From positions 1 through 64,000 of the forward strand of contig NZ_AEWI01000007.1 of assembly GCF_000191885.1 (NCBI RefSeq): a stretch of 64,000 nucleotides of DNA, given 5' to 3'. The position numbers and the translations under genes are program-made. The stretch comes from Anaerophaga thermohalophila DSM 12881. GTDB lineage: Bacteria; Bacteroidota; Bacteroidia; Bacteroidales; Marinilabiliaceae. The notes below the pieces were generated by a model that worked only from the letters and a program-made list of their open reading frames with translations, was not told the origin of the DNA and searched no databases. Positions 8,278-16,757 of this stretch are shown one piece after another. Within the stretch, counting starts at the first letter, position 1. The number at the start of each line of letters is the position of its first letter.

Positions 8278-9612
8278 ATGCAACCAAATATTGAAGTAGG
8301 GGTGTTGTTTGCCCCCGAATTTTCGTTTCAGCTTGAAGGCCCGTTCCGTTTAAGGGCTTCCGGTGAAATATATGAAGGTAAAGGTCATGCTTCCTGCCAC
8401 AACGGGGAGCTCAGGATTTTGATCAACAACCGGAATATCAGCGCCGAACTACCTGTTGAACTGGAACCTGTTGATTACGAAAAGAGCAGTTTCGAACTGA
8501 AGGATGTGGTCATAGGCATTAATTTCCATTGGGAGCGTAAAGAAGACCAGCGTTTTAAAGGAACATTGCGCATCATCAGAGAAGAGGGTCATCTCACAGC
8601 CGTTAATCGCCTGCCTTTGGAAGATTATCTGGTGAGTGTCATATCTTCCGAGATGAGTGCAACTTCGTCGCCTCAGTTGCTGAGAGCCCACGCGGTAATA
8701 TCGCGCAGCTGGCTGATAGCGCAGAAAGAGAAGGAACAAAAGCTGAAAGAAACGGGCAATTATGAAACTGTTATGGAGAGTCCGGGTGAGCGGATAAAAT
8801 GGTACGACCGTGAAGACCATCTTAACTTTGATGTGTGTGCCGACGATCATTGTCAGCGCTATCAGGGCATTACACGGGCATCGACCAAAGAAGTGGAGGC
8901 GGCTGTTGCCGATACTTTTGGTGAAGTGCTGGTTTACAATAACGCAATATGTGATGCCCGGTTCTCCAAGGCCTGTGGCGGTATTTCCGAATTGTTCGAA
9001 AATGTGTGGGAACCGGTAAATCATCCGTATCTGACCAAAGTGATTGACAATGATGTGCCCCCGGAAGGTTACAAACTCGATTTGAAGGATGAAGAAGCTG
9101 CGCGGGAGTGGATTACCGGTAACCCGCCTGCATTCTGTAATACCCGGGACAAAGATGTGCTTTCTCAGGTGTTGAACGATTACGACCAGGAAACGGCCGA
9201 TTTTTACAGGTGGAAGGTGACGCTTACTCAGCAAAAGGTAAGGGAATTACTGAAGAAGAAAGCGAATATTGACCTTGGGGAAATTCTTAACATGGTGCCT
9301 GTTGAACGTGGTGAATCGGGACGTCTTATCCGCCTTAAAATTGTCGGAACAGAAGGAGAACTAACCATTGGTAAAGAGCTGGAGATACGTAAGGCGCTTT
9401 CGGAGTCTCACTTGTACAGCTCTGCTTTTATCGTTGAGAAGGAAGGCGAAGAAGGGCAGGTTCCGTCGTCATTCACACTCATCGGAGCAGGCTGGGGACA
9501 TGGTGTTGGTCTCTGTCAGATTGGCGCCGCCGTTATGGGTGCTAAGGGGTATTCCTATCAGGAAATATTGAAGCATTATTTCAGGGGTGCTCAACTGGAA
9601 AAACGTTATTAA
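8278..9612 (+). CDS. SpoIID/LytB-domain protein without signal peptide
   Basis: A 444-aa member of the SpoIID family, whose founder is a lytic transglycosylase acting on peptide-free (denuded) glycan strands. The conserved block PLEDYLVSVISSEMS holds the likely catalytic E125. The C-terminal signature GAGWGHGVGLCQIGA is also present. There is no signal peptide or membrane anchor, and the preceding stop codon lies only 4 nt upstream, so no longer N-terminus is available. If correctly started, the protein stays in the cytoplasm, where it would act on material imported by AmpG. A Bacteroidota-type insertion (around 165-200) with DDHCQRYQG sits between the two conserved blocks. Family assignment is strong; location and substrate are inferred. 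Confidence 0.88.
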   Translation: MQPNIEVGVLFAPEFSFQLEGPFRLRASGEIYEGKGHASCHNGELRILINNRNISAELPVELEPVDYEKSSFELKDVVIGINFHWERKEDQRFKGTLRIIREEGHLTAVNRLPLEDYLVSVISSEMSATSSPQLLRAHAVISRSWLIAQKEKEQKLKETGNYETVMESPGERIKWYDREDHLNFDVCADDHCQRYQGITRASTKEVEAAVADTFGEVLVYNNAICDARFSKACGGISELFENVWEPVNHPYLTKVIDNDVPPEGYKLDLKDEEAAREWITGNPPAFCNTRDKDVLSQVLNDYDQETADFYRWKVTLTQQKVRELLKKKANIDLGEILNMVPVERGESGRLIRLKIVGTEGELTIGKELEIRKALSESHLYSSAFIVEKEGEEGQVPSSFTLIGAGWGHGVGLCQIGAAVMGAKGYSYQEILKHYFRGAQLEKRY

Positions 9613-9634
9613 TTCTACCTGATATGCAAGATAA

Positions 9635-9775
9635 AAGGTTGAATATGAGGAAACGGAGGGGCTGAACAGCGCTTTGTTATTGTTACATCCCGGCAGGAAA
9701 GATAAATTTTACAGCCGCCTTGCTGAAATAATTGACGAACTTCGCAAGCGTGGTTATTGTTTTGAGAAATTATAG
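9635..9775 (+). pseudogene. Remnant of a polysaccharide deacetylase C-terminus
   Basis: A short open stretch ending in a stop at 9773-9775 reads LNSALLLLLHPGRKDKF, then YSRLAEIIDELRKRGYCFEKL. This is the usual end of NodB-type polysaccharide or peptidoglycan deacetylases (a hydrophobic strand ending in HP, then a helix and RGY.F). No start codon or catalytic domain precedes it; an in-frame stop lies at 9632-9634. I read it as the decayed tail of a deacetylase gene once present between the SpoIID and AmpG genes. It is too short for certainty. Confidence 0.5.
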
Positions 9776-9786
9776 AGATGTCGTTT

Positions 9787-9883
9787 CATCCGTATATAAT
9801 TTATCTTTTAAGGTCGGATGGAACTCGCATGCAAGAGTTTTATACATGTTCTTTTGTGACAAACTTTGTCATGCTCGTTTCAT
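9787..9883 (+). repeat. Type A dispersed repeat, copy A2
   Basis: Full-length copy: CGTATATAATTTATC, then GGTCGGATGGAACTCGCATG, a variable spacer, TATACATG, the palindrome GACAAACTTTGTC (9858-9870) and ATGCTCGTTTCAT. Similar copies lie near 16.7, 18.2, 32.3, 40.35, 40.45, 49.1, 51.4 and 52.75 kb. Downstream, 9905-9941 is a short tandem tract of TCTAATA units. The rest of the gap up to AmpG shows nothing else. Confidence 0.75.
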
Positions 9884-9942
9884 TCTTTTCTCCCAATGTT
9901 GAATTCTAATATCTAATATCTAATCGTCTAATAATCTAATAT

Positions 9943-11793
9943 ATGGGTTCAAAAAACCGTTCACCCTGGAGTTGGGTACCGACACTGTACTTTGCAGAAG
10001 GCATTCCGTACGTTATTGTGATGACCGTTTCGGTTATTATGTATAAGCGGCTTGGAATATCCAATGCCGATATCGCGCTCTACACCAGTTGGCTCTATTT
10101 GCCATGGGTCATAAAGCCACTGTGGAGCCCCGTGGTCGACCTGTTAAAGACCAAACGTTGGTGGATCATAATGATGCAATTGTTGGTTGGTGCCGGTCTG
10201 GCAGGTGTCGCTTTCACCATTCCTGTACCCGATTTTTTTCAGTACACCCTGGCATTTTTCTGGTTGCTGGCTTTTAGTTCGGCTACGCATGATATCGCTG
10301 CCGATGGATTTTATATGCTGGCGCTCGACGAGCACAAGCAGGCTTACTTTATTGGTATCAGGAGCACTTTTTATCGTGTGGCTATGATTACGGGTCAGGG
10401 GTTGCTCATTATTCTGGCAGGCTTTTTCGAAACCTATACCGGTCTCGATCCTGTTGAGTTTAACGTCTATGCACGTCCCGATCTTCCAGCGAAGATAGAG
10501 ATTCCCGAATTCAAAAGGTCCGTGGAATCCGATGAAATGGCTTTTGTGCTAACAAACGAAGAGATTCATATTCCGACTCAAAAGGTCTCTCCCGAAATAA
10601 TTGACAGCATTAAACAATGGGCTGTGAATCAAAACCTGAAAAACGGCTTCGTGATTCCCGAAGCAAAGAAAGAGACGAAAGCGGAGACCGGATGGTTTGC
10701 AACCCACGTATCAGGGCCTTTGAAAGAAAAGTTGAGGGCAGCCTTTGGGCGCGATGATGTGGTGGAAACATCACTCCGTCCGGGAAATATAGGGCTTGTT
10801 GGAGTCCGTCTAACCAGGTCACCTGAGGAAGAAGAGGAAGTTGCTTTGAATACGGGAATCAGAAGAGGTGATGAAAGTATTAAACTGATAGAGGGGGAGC
10901 GCATTGTAGTAGATAAATCGAACTGGCAGAAGACAGCCTGGATCGTTATTCAGCTCGATCCAAAACTGGAAGAGCATTCTTCGGCTTATTATGAAGGCCG
11001 GTCGGGTAATATTCCGCTGGCCTGGATGATCACCTTTTTTATTCTGGCCGGTTTGTTTCTCATTTTCTTTGTCTACCACCGGTTCATTTTGCCGCGTCCC
11101 GACTCCGACAAGGCAGTTGTTCAGGGTGATGGAGAGAATATGTTTACAGAGTTCTTCGCTACTTTTAAATCCTTTTTCGTGAAAGAAAATATAGGTCCGG
11201 CACTGGCATTCTTGCTGTTGTTCAGGCTTGGGGAGTCGCAGATAGTGAAGCTGGCCTCGCCATTTATGCTGGATCCCCGCGAAATAGGAGGCCTGGGACT
11301 CACAACAGGCGATGTGGGGCTGATTTACGGGACAATAGGCATTCTCGCATTGACGCTGGGCGGAATTTTAGGCGGATTATTGGCTTCAAAACACGGCCTT
11401 AAATACTGGATTTGGCCCATGGCTTTTGCCATGAATATTCCCAATGTAGTATTTGTATATCTTTCGTATGTTACCCCCCAAAGTATGTGGCTCATTTCAG
11501 GAGCGGTGGCCCTTGAACAGTTTGGCTACGGGTTTGGGTTTACCGCATATATGCTGTATATGATTTACTTTTCCGACGGTAGTCATAAGACAGCTCATTA
11601 TGCCATTTGTACCGGCTTGATGGCCCTGGGAATGATGATCCCCGGAATGATTTCAGGATGGATTCAGGAAATTGTTGGCTACCAGAATTTCTTTATCTGG
11701 GTGTTGATTTGTACCATTCCAGGGTTTATTATTATTAAGTTTCTGAAGATCGATCCTACTTTCGGCATTAAGAAAAAAAATGAAGAGCAATAG
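9943..11793 (+). CDS. ampG: AmpG-type muropeptide permease with large extra loop
   Basis: Inner-membrane MFS transporter, 616 aa, for anhydro-muropeptide import. The N-terminal half (PTLYFAEGIPYVIVMTVS, LYLPWVIKPLWSPVVD) is typical of AmpG. After about five to six membrane segments there is a hydrophilic stretch of about 190 residues (roughly 165-350, rich in Glu and Lys) before the helices resume with IPLAWMITFFILAG. E. coli AmpG is about 490 aa and lacks this, so the insert accounts for the extra length. Its predicted topology suggests a soluble domain, perhaps periplasmic. The gene lies between the SpoIID and GHL10 genes; its downstream spacer is entirely the hexamer element F1. Function is well supported; the role of the extra domain is unknown. 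Confidence 0.87.
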   Translation: MGSKNRSPWSWVPTLYFAEGIPYVIVMTVSVIMYKRLGISNADIALYTSWLYLPWVIKPLWSPVVDLLKTKRWWIIMMQLLVGAGLAGVAFTIPVPDFFQYTLAFFWLLAFSSATHDIAADGFYMLALDEHKQAYFIGIRSTFYRVAMITGQGLLIILAGFFETYTGLDPVEFNVYARPDLPAKIEIPEFKRSVESDEMAFVLTNEEIHIPTQKVSPEIIDSIKQWAVNQNLKNGFVIPEAKKETKAETGWFATHVSGPLKEKLRAAFGRDDVVETSLRPGNIGLVGVRLTRSPEEEEEVALNTGIRRGDESIKLIEGERIVVDKSNWQKTAWIVIQLDPKLEEHSSAYYEGRSGNIPLAWMITFFILAGLFLIFFVYHRFILPRPDSDKAVVQGDGENMFTEFFATFKSFFVKENIGPALAFLLLFRLGESQIVKLASPFMLDPREIGGLGLTTGDVGLIYGTIGILALTLGGILGGLLASKHGLKYWIWPMAFAMNIPNVVFVYLSYVTPQSMWLISGAVALEQFGYGFGFTAYMLYMIYFSDGSHKTAHYAICTGLMALGMMIPGMISGWIQEIVGYQNFFIWVLICTIPGFIIIKFLKIDPTFGIKKKNEEQ

Positions 11794-11794
11794 A

Positions 11795-12018
11795 GATTGA
11801 GGTTGAGGCTGAGGTTGAGGCTGAGGCTAAGGTTGAGAGGTACCACAGATATGACAAACAAGTATTTAATCATATCTTACTCGGTGAAAACCTGCGCCAC
11901 TCGGCTCTGTCGCTTGCTTATAAGAATCCGGGGTGAACCTCAATCTCAACCTCAACCTCAACCTCAACCTTTACCTTAGCCTCAACCTCAGCCTCAGCCT
12001 CAGCCTTAGCTTTAACTT
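11795..12018 (+). repeat. Hexamer-armed inverted repeat F1
   Basis: Left arm 11795-11837 is built of GAGGTT/GAGGCT hexamers. A unique core follows at 11838-11937, with ends GGTACCACAGAT and ATCCGGGGTGAACC nearly complementary. The right arm 11938-12018 is built of CTCAAC/CTCAGC hexamers, the complement of the left. It fills the gap between the ampG stop and the GHL10 start. The core differs from that of F2 at only about three positions in 100. Confidence 0.85.
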
Positions 12019-12038
12019 CAGTCTCAAAAATTAATTGT

Positions 12039-13556
12039 ATGTTACGAAAAATATCCATACTTTCAATTCTGATGCTTCTTGCTGTTTCGATACAGGCAAG
12101 AGAGTATCCCAAGCGTGAAATGCGCGCCATCTGGATTGCCACTGTTGCCAATATTGACTGGCCTTCAAAACCCGGTCTGTCGGTGGCTATGCAGCAAGAT
12201 GAACTGACCGGACTTTTCGACCTGGCCAAAGAGTATAACCTGAACACGGTGATTTTTCAGGTTCGACCGGCCACGGATGCATTTTTCCCTTCTGATTTGG
12301 AACCCTGGTCGCAATGGCTGACAGGTGAACAGGGGAAAGCACCCGATCCGTTCTACGATCCTTTGCAATTTGCCATTGATGAGTGTCGCAAGCGGGGCTT
12401 GGAACTTCATCTGTGGCTCAATCCTTACCGGGCAGTAGTTGATACAGCCACGGCTTCCATTTCCGATGGTCACCCCGTTAACAAGCATCCCGAATGGTTC
12501 GTGACGTACGGCAAAGCCCGTTATTTCAATCCAGGTCTCCCCGAAACAAGAAATCATGTGGCCACTGTAGTGGCTGATCTCCTGAAACGTTATGATGTGG
12601 ATGCCCTGCATTTCGACGATTATTTTTATCCCTACCGGATTGCTGGTGAGGAATTCCCCGACCAGGAGGCTTTTGAGAAATATCCGCGTGGTTTCGCCGC
12701 AGATGAAAAGGACGACTGGCGACGTGAAAATGTCGATATGATCATTAAACAATTGCATGATACCATTGAGGCCGTAAGACCAGCCGTAGCTTTTGGTATC
12801 AGTCCTTTTGGCGTCTGGCGTAACCAGTCTGATGATCCGAGCGGATCGGCAACCAGAGCCGGGCAAACCAACTACGACGATTTGTATGCCAATATTCTGA
12901 AATGGCAGGAAGAGGGTTGGATTGATTACATTACGCCACAAATTTACTGGCACATCGGGAAGGAAGTAGCCGATTATGCCGTCATTGCCGAGTGGTGGAG
13001 TAAAAATGTACTGGGCTGCCGGCTTTATGTCGGTCAGGGTTTTTATCGTATCAGCCGCGATTCAAACGACCGGGAATGGCGGTCATCAAGGCAGATTATT
13101 AAGCAAATTAAGCTGAACCGTACCTATCCGAATATTGATGGCAGCATGTTCTTCAGCGGAAAATCTCTCAGTAACAATCCCCGGCGCTTGAAAGAGAAAC
13201 TGCTCAGGCGTCCCTTCCGTTATGAGGCACTGGCGCCGGTTAATCCGAGAGTCGAACAGATCATGCCCGGTGTGCCCCGGAATCCCGTGATTGAGCTCGA
13301 TCGAGACTCGATTCGAATGAATTGGGAATCAGGAAGAAATAATGAGGTTTTTGTAATCTACAAATTTAAATATGGTAAAGTTGCCAGTACCGAAAATGCT
13401 GAAAATATTTTTGCCGTTACCGGAGAGAACGCACTGACGGTCGAAGTCACCCGTAAAACCAATCCGCGTAAGTATTATTTTGTAATTTCGGCGCTGAGTC
13501 CGACCAATATCGAATCGGTGGTTGAATATTTTAAAGATATCAGCCTGGCAGAATGA
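12039..13556 (+). CDS. GHL10 (DUF187) family glycoside hydrolase, DigH-like
   Basis: A 505-aa secreted TIM-barrel hydrolase. A signal peptide (1-20) is followed by the family opening EMRAIWIATVANIDWP and barrel motifs LHLWLNPYR, DALHFDDYFYPY, FGISPFGVW and DYITPQIYWHIG up to about residue 340. The C-terminal 90 residues look like an FN3-type sandwich. E. coli DigH, with the same domain, cuts denuded peptidoglycan glycan strands, which fits the amidase and SpoIID genes beside it. It is bracketed on both sides by the hexamer elements F1 and F2; the TGA stop is the first unit of F2. A paralogue with extra domains lies at 37.4 kb. Family is secure, substrate inferred. Confidence 0.88.
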   Translation: MLRKISILSILMLLAVSIQAREYPKREMRAIWIATVANIDWPSKPGLSVAMQQDELTGLFDLAKEYNLNTVIFQVRPATDAFFPSDLEPWSQWLTGEQGKAPDPFYDPLQFAIDECRKRGLELHLWLNPYRAVVDTATASISDGHPVNKHPEWFVTYGKARYFNPGLPETRNHVATVVADLLKRYDVDALHFDDYFYPYRIAGEEFPDQEAFEKYPRGFAADEKDDWRRENVDMIIKQLHDTIEAVRPAVAFGISPFGVWRNQSDDPSGSATRAGQTNYDDLYANILKWQEEGWIDYITPQIYWHIGKEVADYAVIAEWWSKNVLGCRLYVGQGFYRISRDSNDREWRSSRQIIKQIKLNRTYPNIDGSMFFSGKSLSNNPRRLKEKLLRRPFRYEALAPVNPRVEQIMPGVPRNPVIELDRDSIRMNWESGRNNEVFVIYKFKYGKVASTENAENIFAVTGENALTVEVTRKTNPRKYYFVISALSPTNIESVVEYFKDISLAE

Positions 13557-13860
13557 GGCAGAGGCAGAGGCAGAGGCAGAGGTAAAGGTTGAGGTTGAGG
13601 TTGAGGATGAGGTAAAGGTTGAGGTTGAGGCTGAGGCTAAGGTTGAGAGGTACCACAGATATGACAAACAAGTATTTAATCATATCTTACTCGGTGAAAA
13701 CCTGCGCCACTCGGCTCTGTTGCTTGCTTACAAGAATCCGTGGTGAACCTCAATCTCAACCTCAACCTCAGCCTTAACCTCAACCTTAGCCTCAGCCTTA
13801 GCCTCAGCCTTAGCCTTAGCCTCAGCCTCAACCTCAACCTTAATCTTAGCCTCAATCTTT
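13554..13860 (+). repeat. Hexamer-armed inverted repeat F2
   Basis: Same design and orientation as F1. Left arm 13554-13647 (GAGGCA, GAGGTT, GAGGAT, GAGGCT units), core 13648-13747 nearly identical to the F1 core, right arm 13748-13860 (CTCAAC, CTCAGC, CTTAGC units). The arms are longer than in F1, as expected for slippage. It supplies the stop codon of the GHL10 gene and ends just before the symporter ribosome-binding region. Confidence 0.85.
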
Positions 13861-13887
13861 CAGCATGTTCCAAAAAGAAAAATACAG

Positions 13888-15327
13888 ATGAGCACAACTC
13901 TTGTATTATTCGTTATTCTCGGTTTTTTTACCGCGCTTTTTCTTATTTCGTGGTTTTCATCACGCAACAGCGACAGCGAAACATTTTTTACCGGCAACCG
14001 TCAATCGCCGTGGTACCTGGTGGCGTTCGGGATGATTGGTGCCACAATATCCGGTGTTACATTTATTTCAGTTCCCGGAGAGGTCGGGAACAGCGCATGG
14101 AGTTATTTCCAGTTTATTTTGGGAAATTTTGTCGGCTACTGGATTATTGCACTGGTTTTGTTGCCTCTTTATTACAAGCGAAACCTGGTATCCATTTATA
14201 CTTATCTTGATCAGAGGTTTGGTCTTCGTTCGTACAAAACTGGTTCTTTTTTCTTCATACTTTCCCAGACAATCGGGGCTTCTTTCCGGCTTTACCTCGT
14301 TGCCGGGGTACTGCAAATATCATTTTTCGATGCGCTGGGCGTTCCTTTCTGGGTTACCGTGCTTACCACCATAACACTTATATGGCTGTATACTTTTAAA
14401 GCAGGAATTAAAACCGTGGTATGGACCGATACTTTGCAGACATTGTTTATACTTGTTTCAGTAATTGTGACGATAGTGGTTGTACTTAACCAGTTGGATA
14501 TGGGATTTGGCGAGATGGTTGCAACCATTGGCAATCATCCGTATAGTAAAGTGTTCGACTGGGACTGGCAATCGGGAACTAATTTCTTCAAACAGTTTAT
14601 TGCAGGTATTGGGATCACGATAGTGATGACAGGTCTGGATCAGAACATGATGCAGAAAAATTTGACCTGTAAGAACCAGAAAGAAGCTCAGAAGAATCTT
14701 TTTTGGTTTAGTTTCTCTTTTGTAGCTACTAATTTGTTGTTTTTGGGATTAGGTGTATTGCTCTATTATTATGCCGAACAAATGGGAATAAGTATACCGG
14801 AACGGTCGGATGACCTGTTCCCGTTGCTGGCCATCAAATATTTCGGAACTGCTGTTGGTGTTACTTTTCTGCTGGGGATCACGGCTGCCGCTTATTCCAG
14901 TGCCGATTCGGCATTGACGGCACTGACCACAGCTTTTTGTATCGATTTTCTGAAGGTTGATCCCAAACTGCCTTCCACTGAGAAGACCCGGATAAAGGTG
15001 CATATCACTTTTTCTTTCATCATGTTTCTGGTGATTGTTTTGTTCCGCATCATTAATGATGAGAGTGTTGTAAACTCTGTTTTTACTGCGGCGGGTTACA
15101 CTTACGGCCCCTTGCTGGGGTTGTTCACTTTCGGAATTTTGACAAAGAGAAGCACCCGCGACCGGTACGTTCCTTACATCAGTGTTTTGTCACCGGTTTT
15201 GTGTTATATTATCAGCAGCAACTCCGAAAGATGGCTCGGTGGTTACCAGTTTGGATTTGAATTATTACTTTTAAATGGTTTTTTGGTGTTTATGGGATTG
15301 TGGGCTTTCTCTAAGAAAAAGGACTAA
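13888..15327 (+). CDS. Sodium/solute symporter (SSS family)
   Basis: Inner-membrane transporter of 479 aa with about 13 predicted helices. The early glycine-rich stretch AFGMIGATISGVTFISVPG and the segment AAAYSSADSALTALTTAF are typical of the SSS family (PutP/SGLT fold) and hold the sodium-site serines. Substrates of this family include sugars, sialic acid and amino acids. The setting between a GHL10 hydrolase and a NagX-like protein points to MurNAc, GlcNAc or a murein disaccharide; from memory a MurNAc transporter of Tannerella sits beside murK-murQ in the same way. The start at 13888 follows the end of element F2 by about 27 nt. Family certain, substrate inferred. Confidence 0.87.
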   Translation: MSTTLVLFVILGFFTALFLISWFSSRNSDSETFFTGNRQSPWYLVAFGMIGATISGVTFISVPGEVGNSAWSYFQFILGNFVGYWIIALVLLPLYYKRNLVSIYTYLDQRFGLRSYKTGSFFFILSQTIGASFRLYLVAGVLQISFFDALGVPFWVTVLTTITLIWLYTFKAGIKTVVWTDTLQTLFILVSVIVTIVVVLNQLDMGFGEMVATIGNHPYSKVFDWDWQSGTNFFKQFIAGIGITIVMTGLDQNMMQKNLTCKNQKEAQKNLFWFSFSFVATNLLFLGLGVLLYYYAEQMGISIPERSDDLFPLLAIKYFGTAVGVTFLLGITAAAYSSADSALTALTTAFCIDFLKVDPKLPSTEKTRIKVHITFSFIMFLVIVLFRIINDESVVNSVFTAAGYTYGPLLGLFTFGILTKRSTRDRYVPYISVLSPVLCYIISSNSERWLGGYQFGFELLLLNGFLVFMGLWAFSKKKD

Positions 15328-15593
15328 ACGCGGAGTCGCAAAGACGTAGCGATGAGTTTTAATTGATTGTTGAGAAAAAGCTTTTTTCAGAGATGCAGAT
15401 TTCTCAATCTCACAATCGGGGAGAGTTGGTAAAAGTTAGGATTCAAGGGGTCGATAATAGTACGAGAGTACCGACAGAGTCCGTGATCCCGTATTTTTGT
15501 CCGTTTCCGTTTTGTATATTAAATGCAGTATATCAGGATTGTATGAATAATCTTAAATCTAGAAATCTAACGATCTATTAATTGATTTGATTT

Positions 15594-16703
15594 ATGAAAA
15601 AATCTGAAAGATACCTGGCACTTGACGTCCTTCGGGGTATGACCATCGCTTTGATGATAACGGTAAATACGCCGGGCAGCTGGCAGTATGTTTATGCACC
15701 GCTTCGCCATTCCAGCTGGCACGGGTGCACACCTACCGATCTGGTTTTTCCTTTCTTTCTTTTTGTGGTTGGTGTTTCCATGTTTTTCTCTTTTGCCAAA
15801 TACGGCAATACGCTCAATAAAGCATCTTTTAACCGTCTGGGAAGACGGACTTTGCTGATTTTTGCCATCGGACTTTTTCTGAATTCATTTCCGCAATGGA
15901 TGACTGATTACAGTTCGCTCCGTATTATGGGGGTGCTTCAAAGAATAGCCCTGGCTTATGGATTTGCTTCACTGATAGTGCTTTCCATGAAAAGAAAGTA
16001 CATCCCGTATCTGGGATTAGCCATTTTGCTGGTTTACTGGGGAATTTTGGCCTGGTTTGGCGGCGACGATCCTTATAGTCTGGAAGGCAATGTCACTATT
16101 CCGTTCGATGCAGCCATTCTGGGAGAACAGCATCTCTACACCGGATTTGGTATCCCGTTTGACCCGGAGGGACTGCTGAGTACTATCCCCGCCGTTGTTA
16201 CCGTTTTGCTGGGATATCTGACGGGCGTTTTTATCAGTAATACCGAAAAAGCCAAATTACCTGCAAGGCTTGCATTGTATGGTGTTCTGGTTACCATTAT
16301 AGGCCGGCTCTGGGGATTTGTATTTCCAATCAATAAGCCGCTCTGGACAAGCTCTTATGTTCTTTATACTGCCGGACTGGCCGCTTTGGTTTTTGCTTTG
16401 TTGATATTCATTATCGATGTTAAAGGGTACAAAAAGTGGACGTCCTTCTTTGTGGTTTTCGGGATGAACCCGCTGTTTATTTATGCCCTGTCAGGACTGT
16501 GGGCGCGTACATTGGGCATGCTCATTAAATTTGAAACCGCCGACGGTACGGTGGTAAGAGGCAGTACCTGGCTCTACCAGCATATTTTTGTCCCCCTGGC
16601 AGGTAATATGAACGGTTCATTGCTGTATGCCTTGACGCATGTCTTTTTCTTCTGGCTCATTGGATATATCCTGTATAAAAAACGAATCTTCATTAAAGTA
16701 TAA
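15594..16703 (+). CDS. DUF5009 / NagX-like multipass membrane acyltransferase homologue
   Basis: A 369-aa inner-membrane protein with about 10 helices, of the COG4299/DUF5009 group related to heparan-alpha-glucosaminide N-acetyltransferase. The N-terminal block YLALDVLRGMTIALMITVN and the motif HSSWHGCTPTDLVFPFFLFVVG are characteristic. In other bacteria such genes (NagX) go with amino-sugar uptake. It may acetylate or help move deacetylated amino sugars across the membrane, which is plausible beside the deacetylase remnant at 9.7 kb and the symporter. That is inference. The stop codon is directly followed by the start of repeat copy A3. The 266-nt gap upstream holds a fragment of the common GCGGAG-TCGCAAAG repeat and no gene. 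Confidence 0.85.
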   Translation: MKKSERYLALDVLRGMTIALMITVNTPGSWQYVYAPLRHSSWHGCTPTDLVFPFFLFVVGVSMFFSFAKYGNTLNKASFNRLGRRTLLIFAIGLFLNSFPQWMTDYSSLRIMGVLQRIALAYGFASLIVLSMKRKYIPYLGLAILLVYWGILAWFGGDDPYSLEGNVTIPFDAAILGEQHLYTGFGIPFDPEGLLSTIPAVVTVLLGYLTGVFISNTEKAKLPARLALYGVLVTIIGRLWGFVFPINKPLWTSSYVLYTAGLAALVFALLIFIIDVKGYKKWTSFFVVFGMNPLFIYALSGLWARTLGMLIKFETADGTVVRGSTWLYQHIFVPLAGNMNGSLLYALTHVFFFWLIGYILYKKRIFIKV

Positions 16704-16752
16704 ATGAAACGAGCATGGCAAGGTTTGCTACAAAAAAACTTGTATAAAACTC
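16704..16752 (-). repeat. Type A dispersed repeat, partial copy A3
   Basis: Half copy in minus orientation (ATGAAACGAGCATGGCAAGG, then TGTATAAAACTCATTGC), beginning at the base after the DUF5009 stop and ending just before the stop of the convergent ATPase gene. Confidence 0.65.
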
Positions 16753-16757
16753 ATTGC

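Noticed and set aside
8449-9234. Long antisense frame of 261 codons opposite the SpoIID gene
   Set aside because: Shadow of a strongly supported gene; composition is not protein-like and no ribosome-binding or family motif is seen. The same holds for long antisense frames at 3132-3797, 12165-12953 and 49276-49797.
13676-14210. Open frames encoding runs of Leu-Arg or Leu-Asn/Leu-Ser over the F2 element
   Set aside because: These come from the hexamer arms read in different frames; they have no start context and vary with arm length.
15363-15581. A 72-codon frame between symporter and DUF5009 genes
   Set aside because: No family resemblance and weak start; the region holds a common dispersed repeat fragment.
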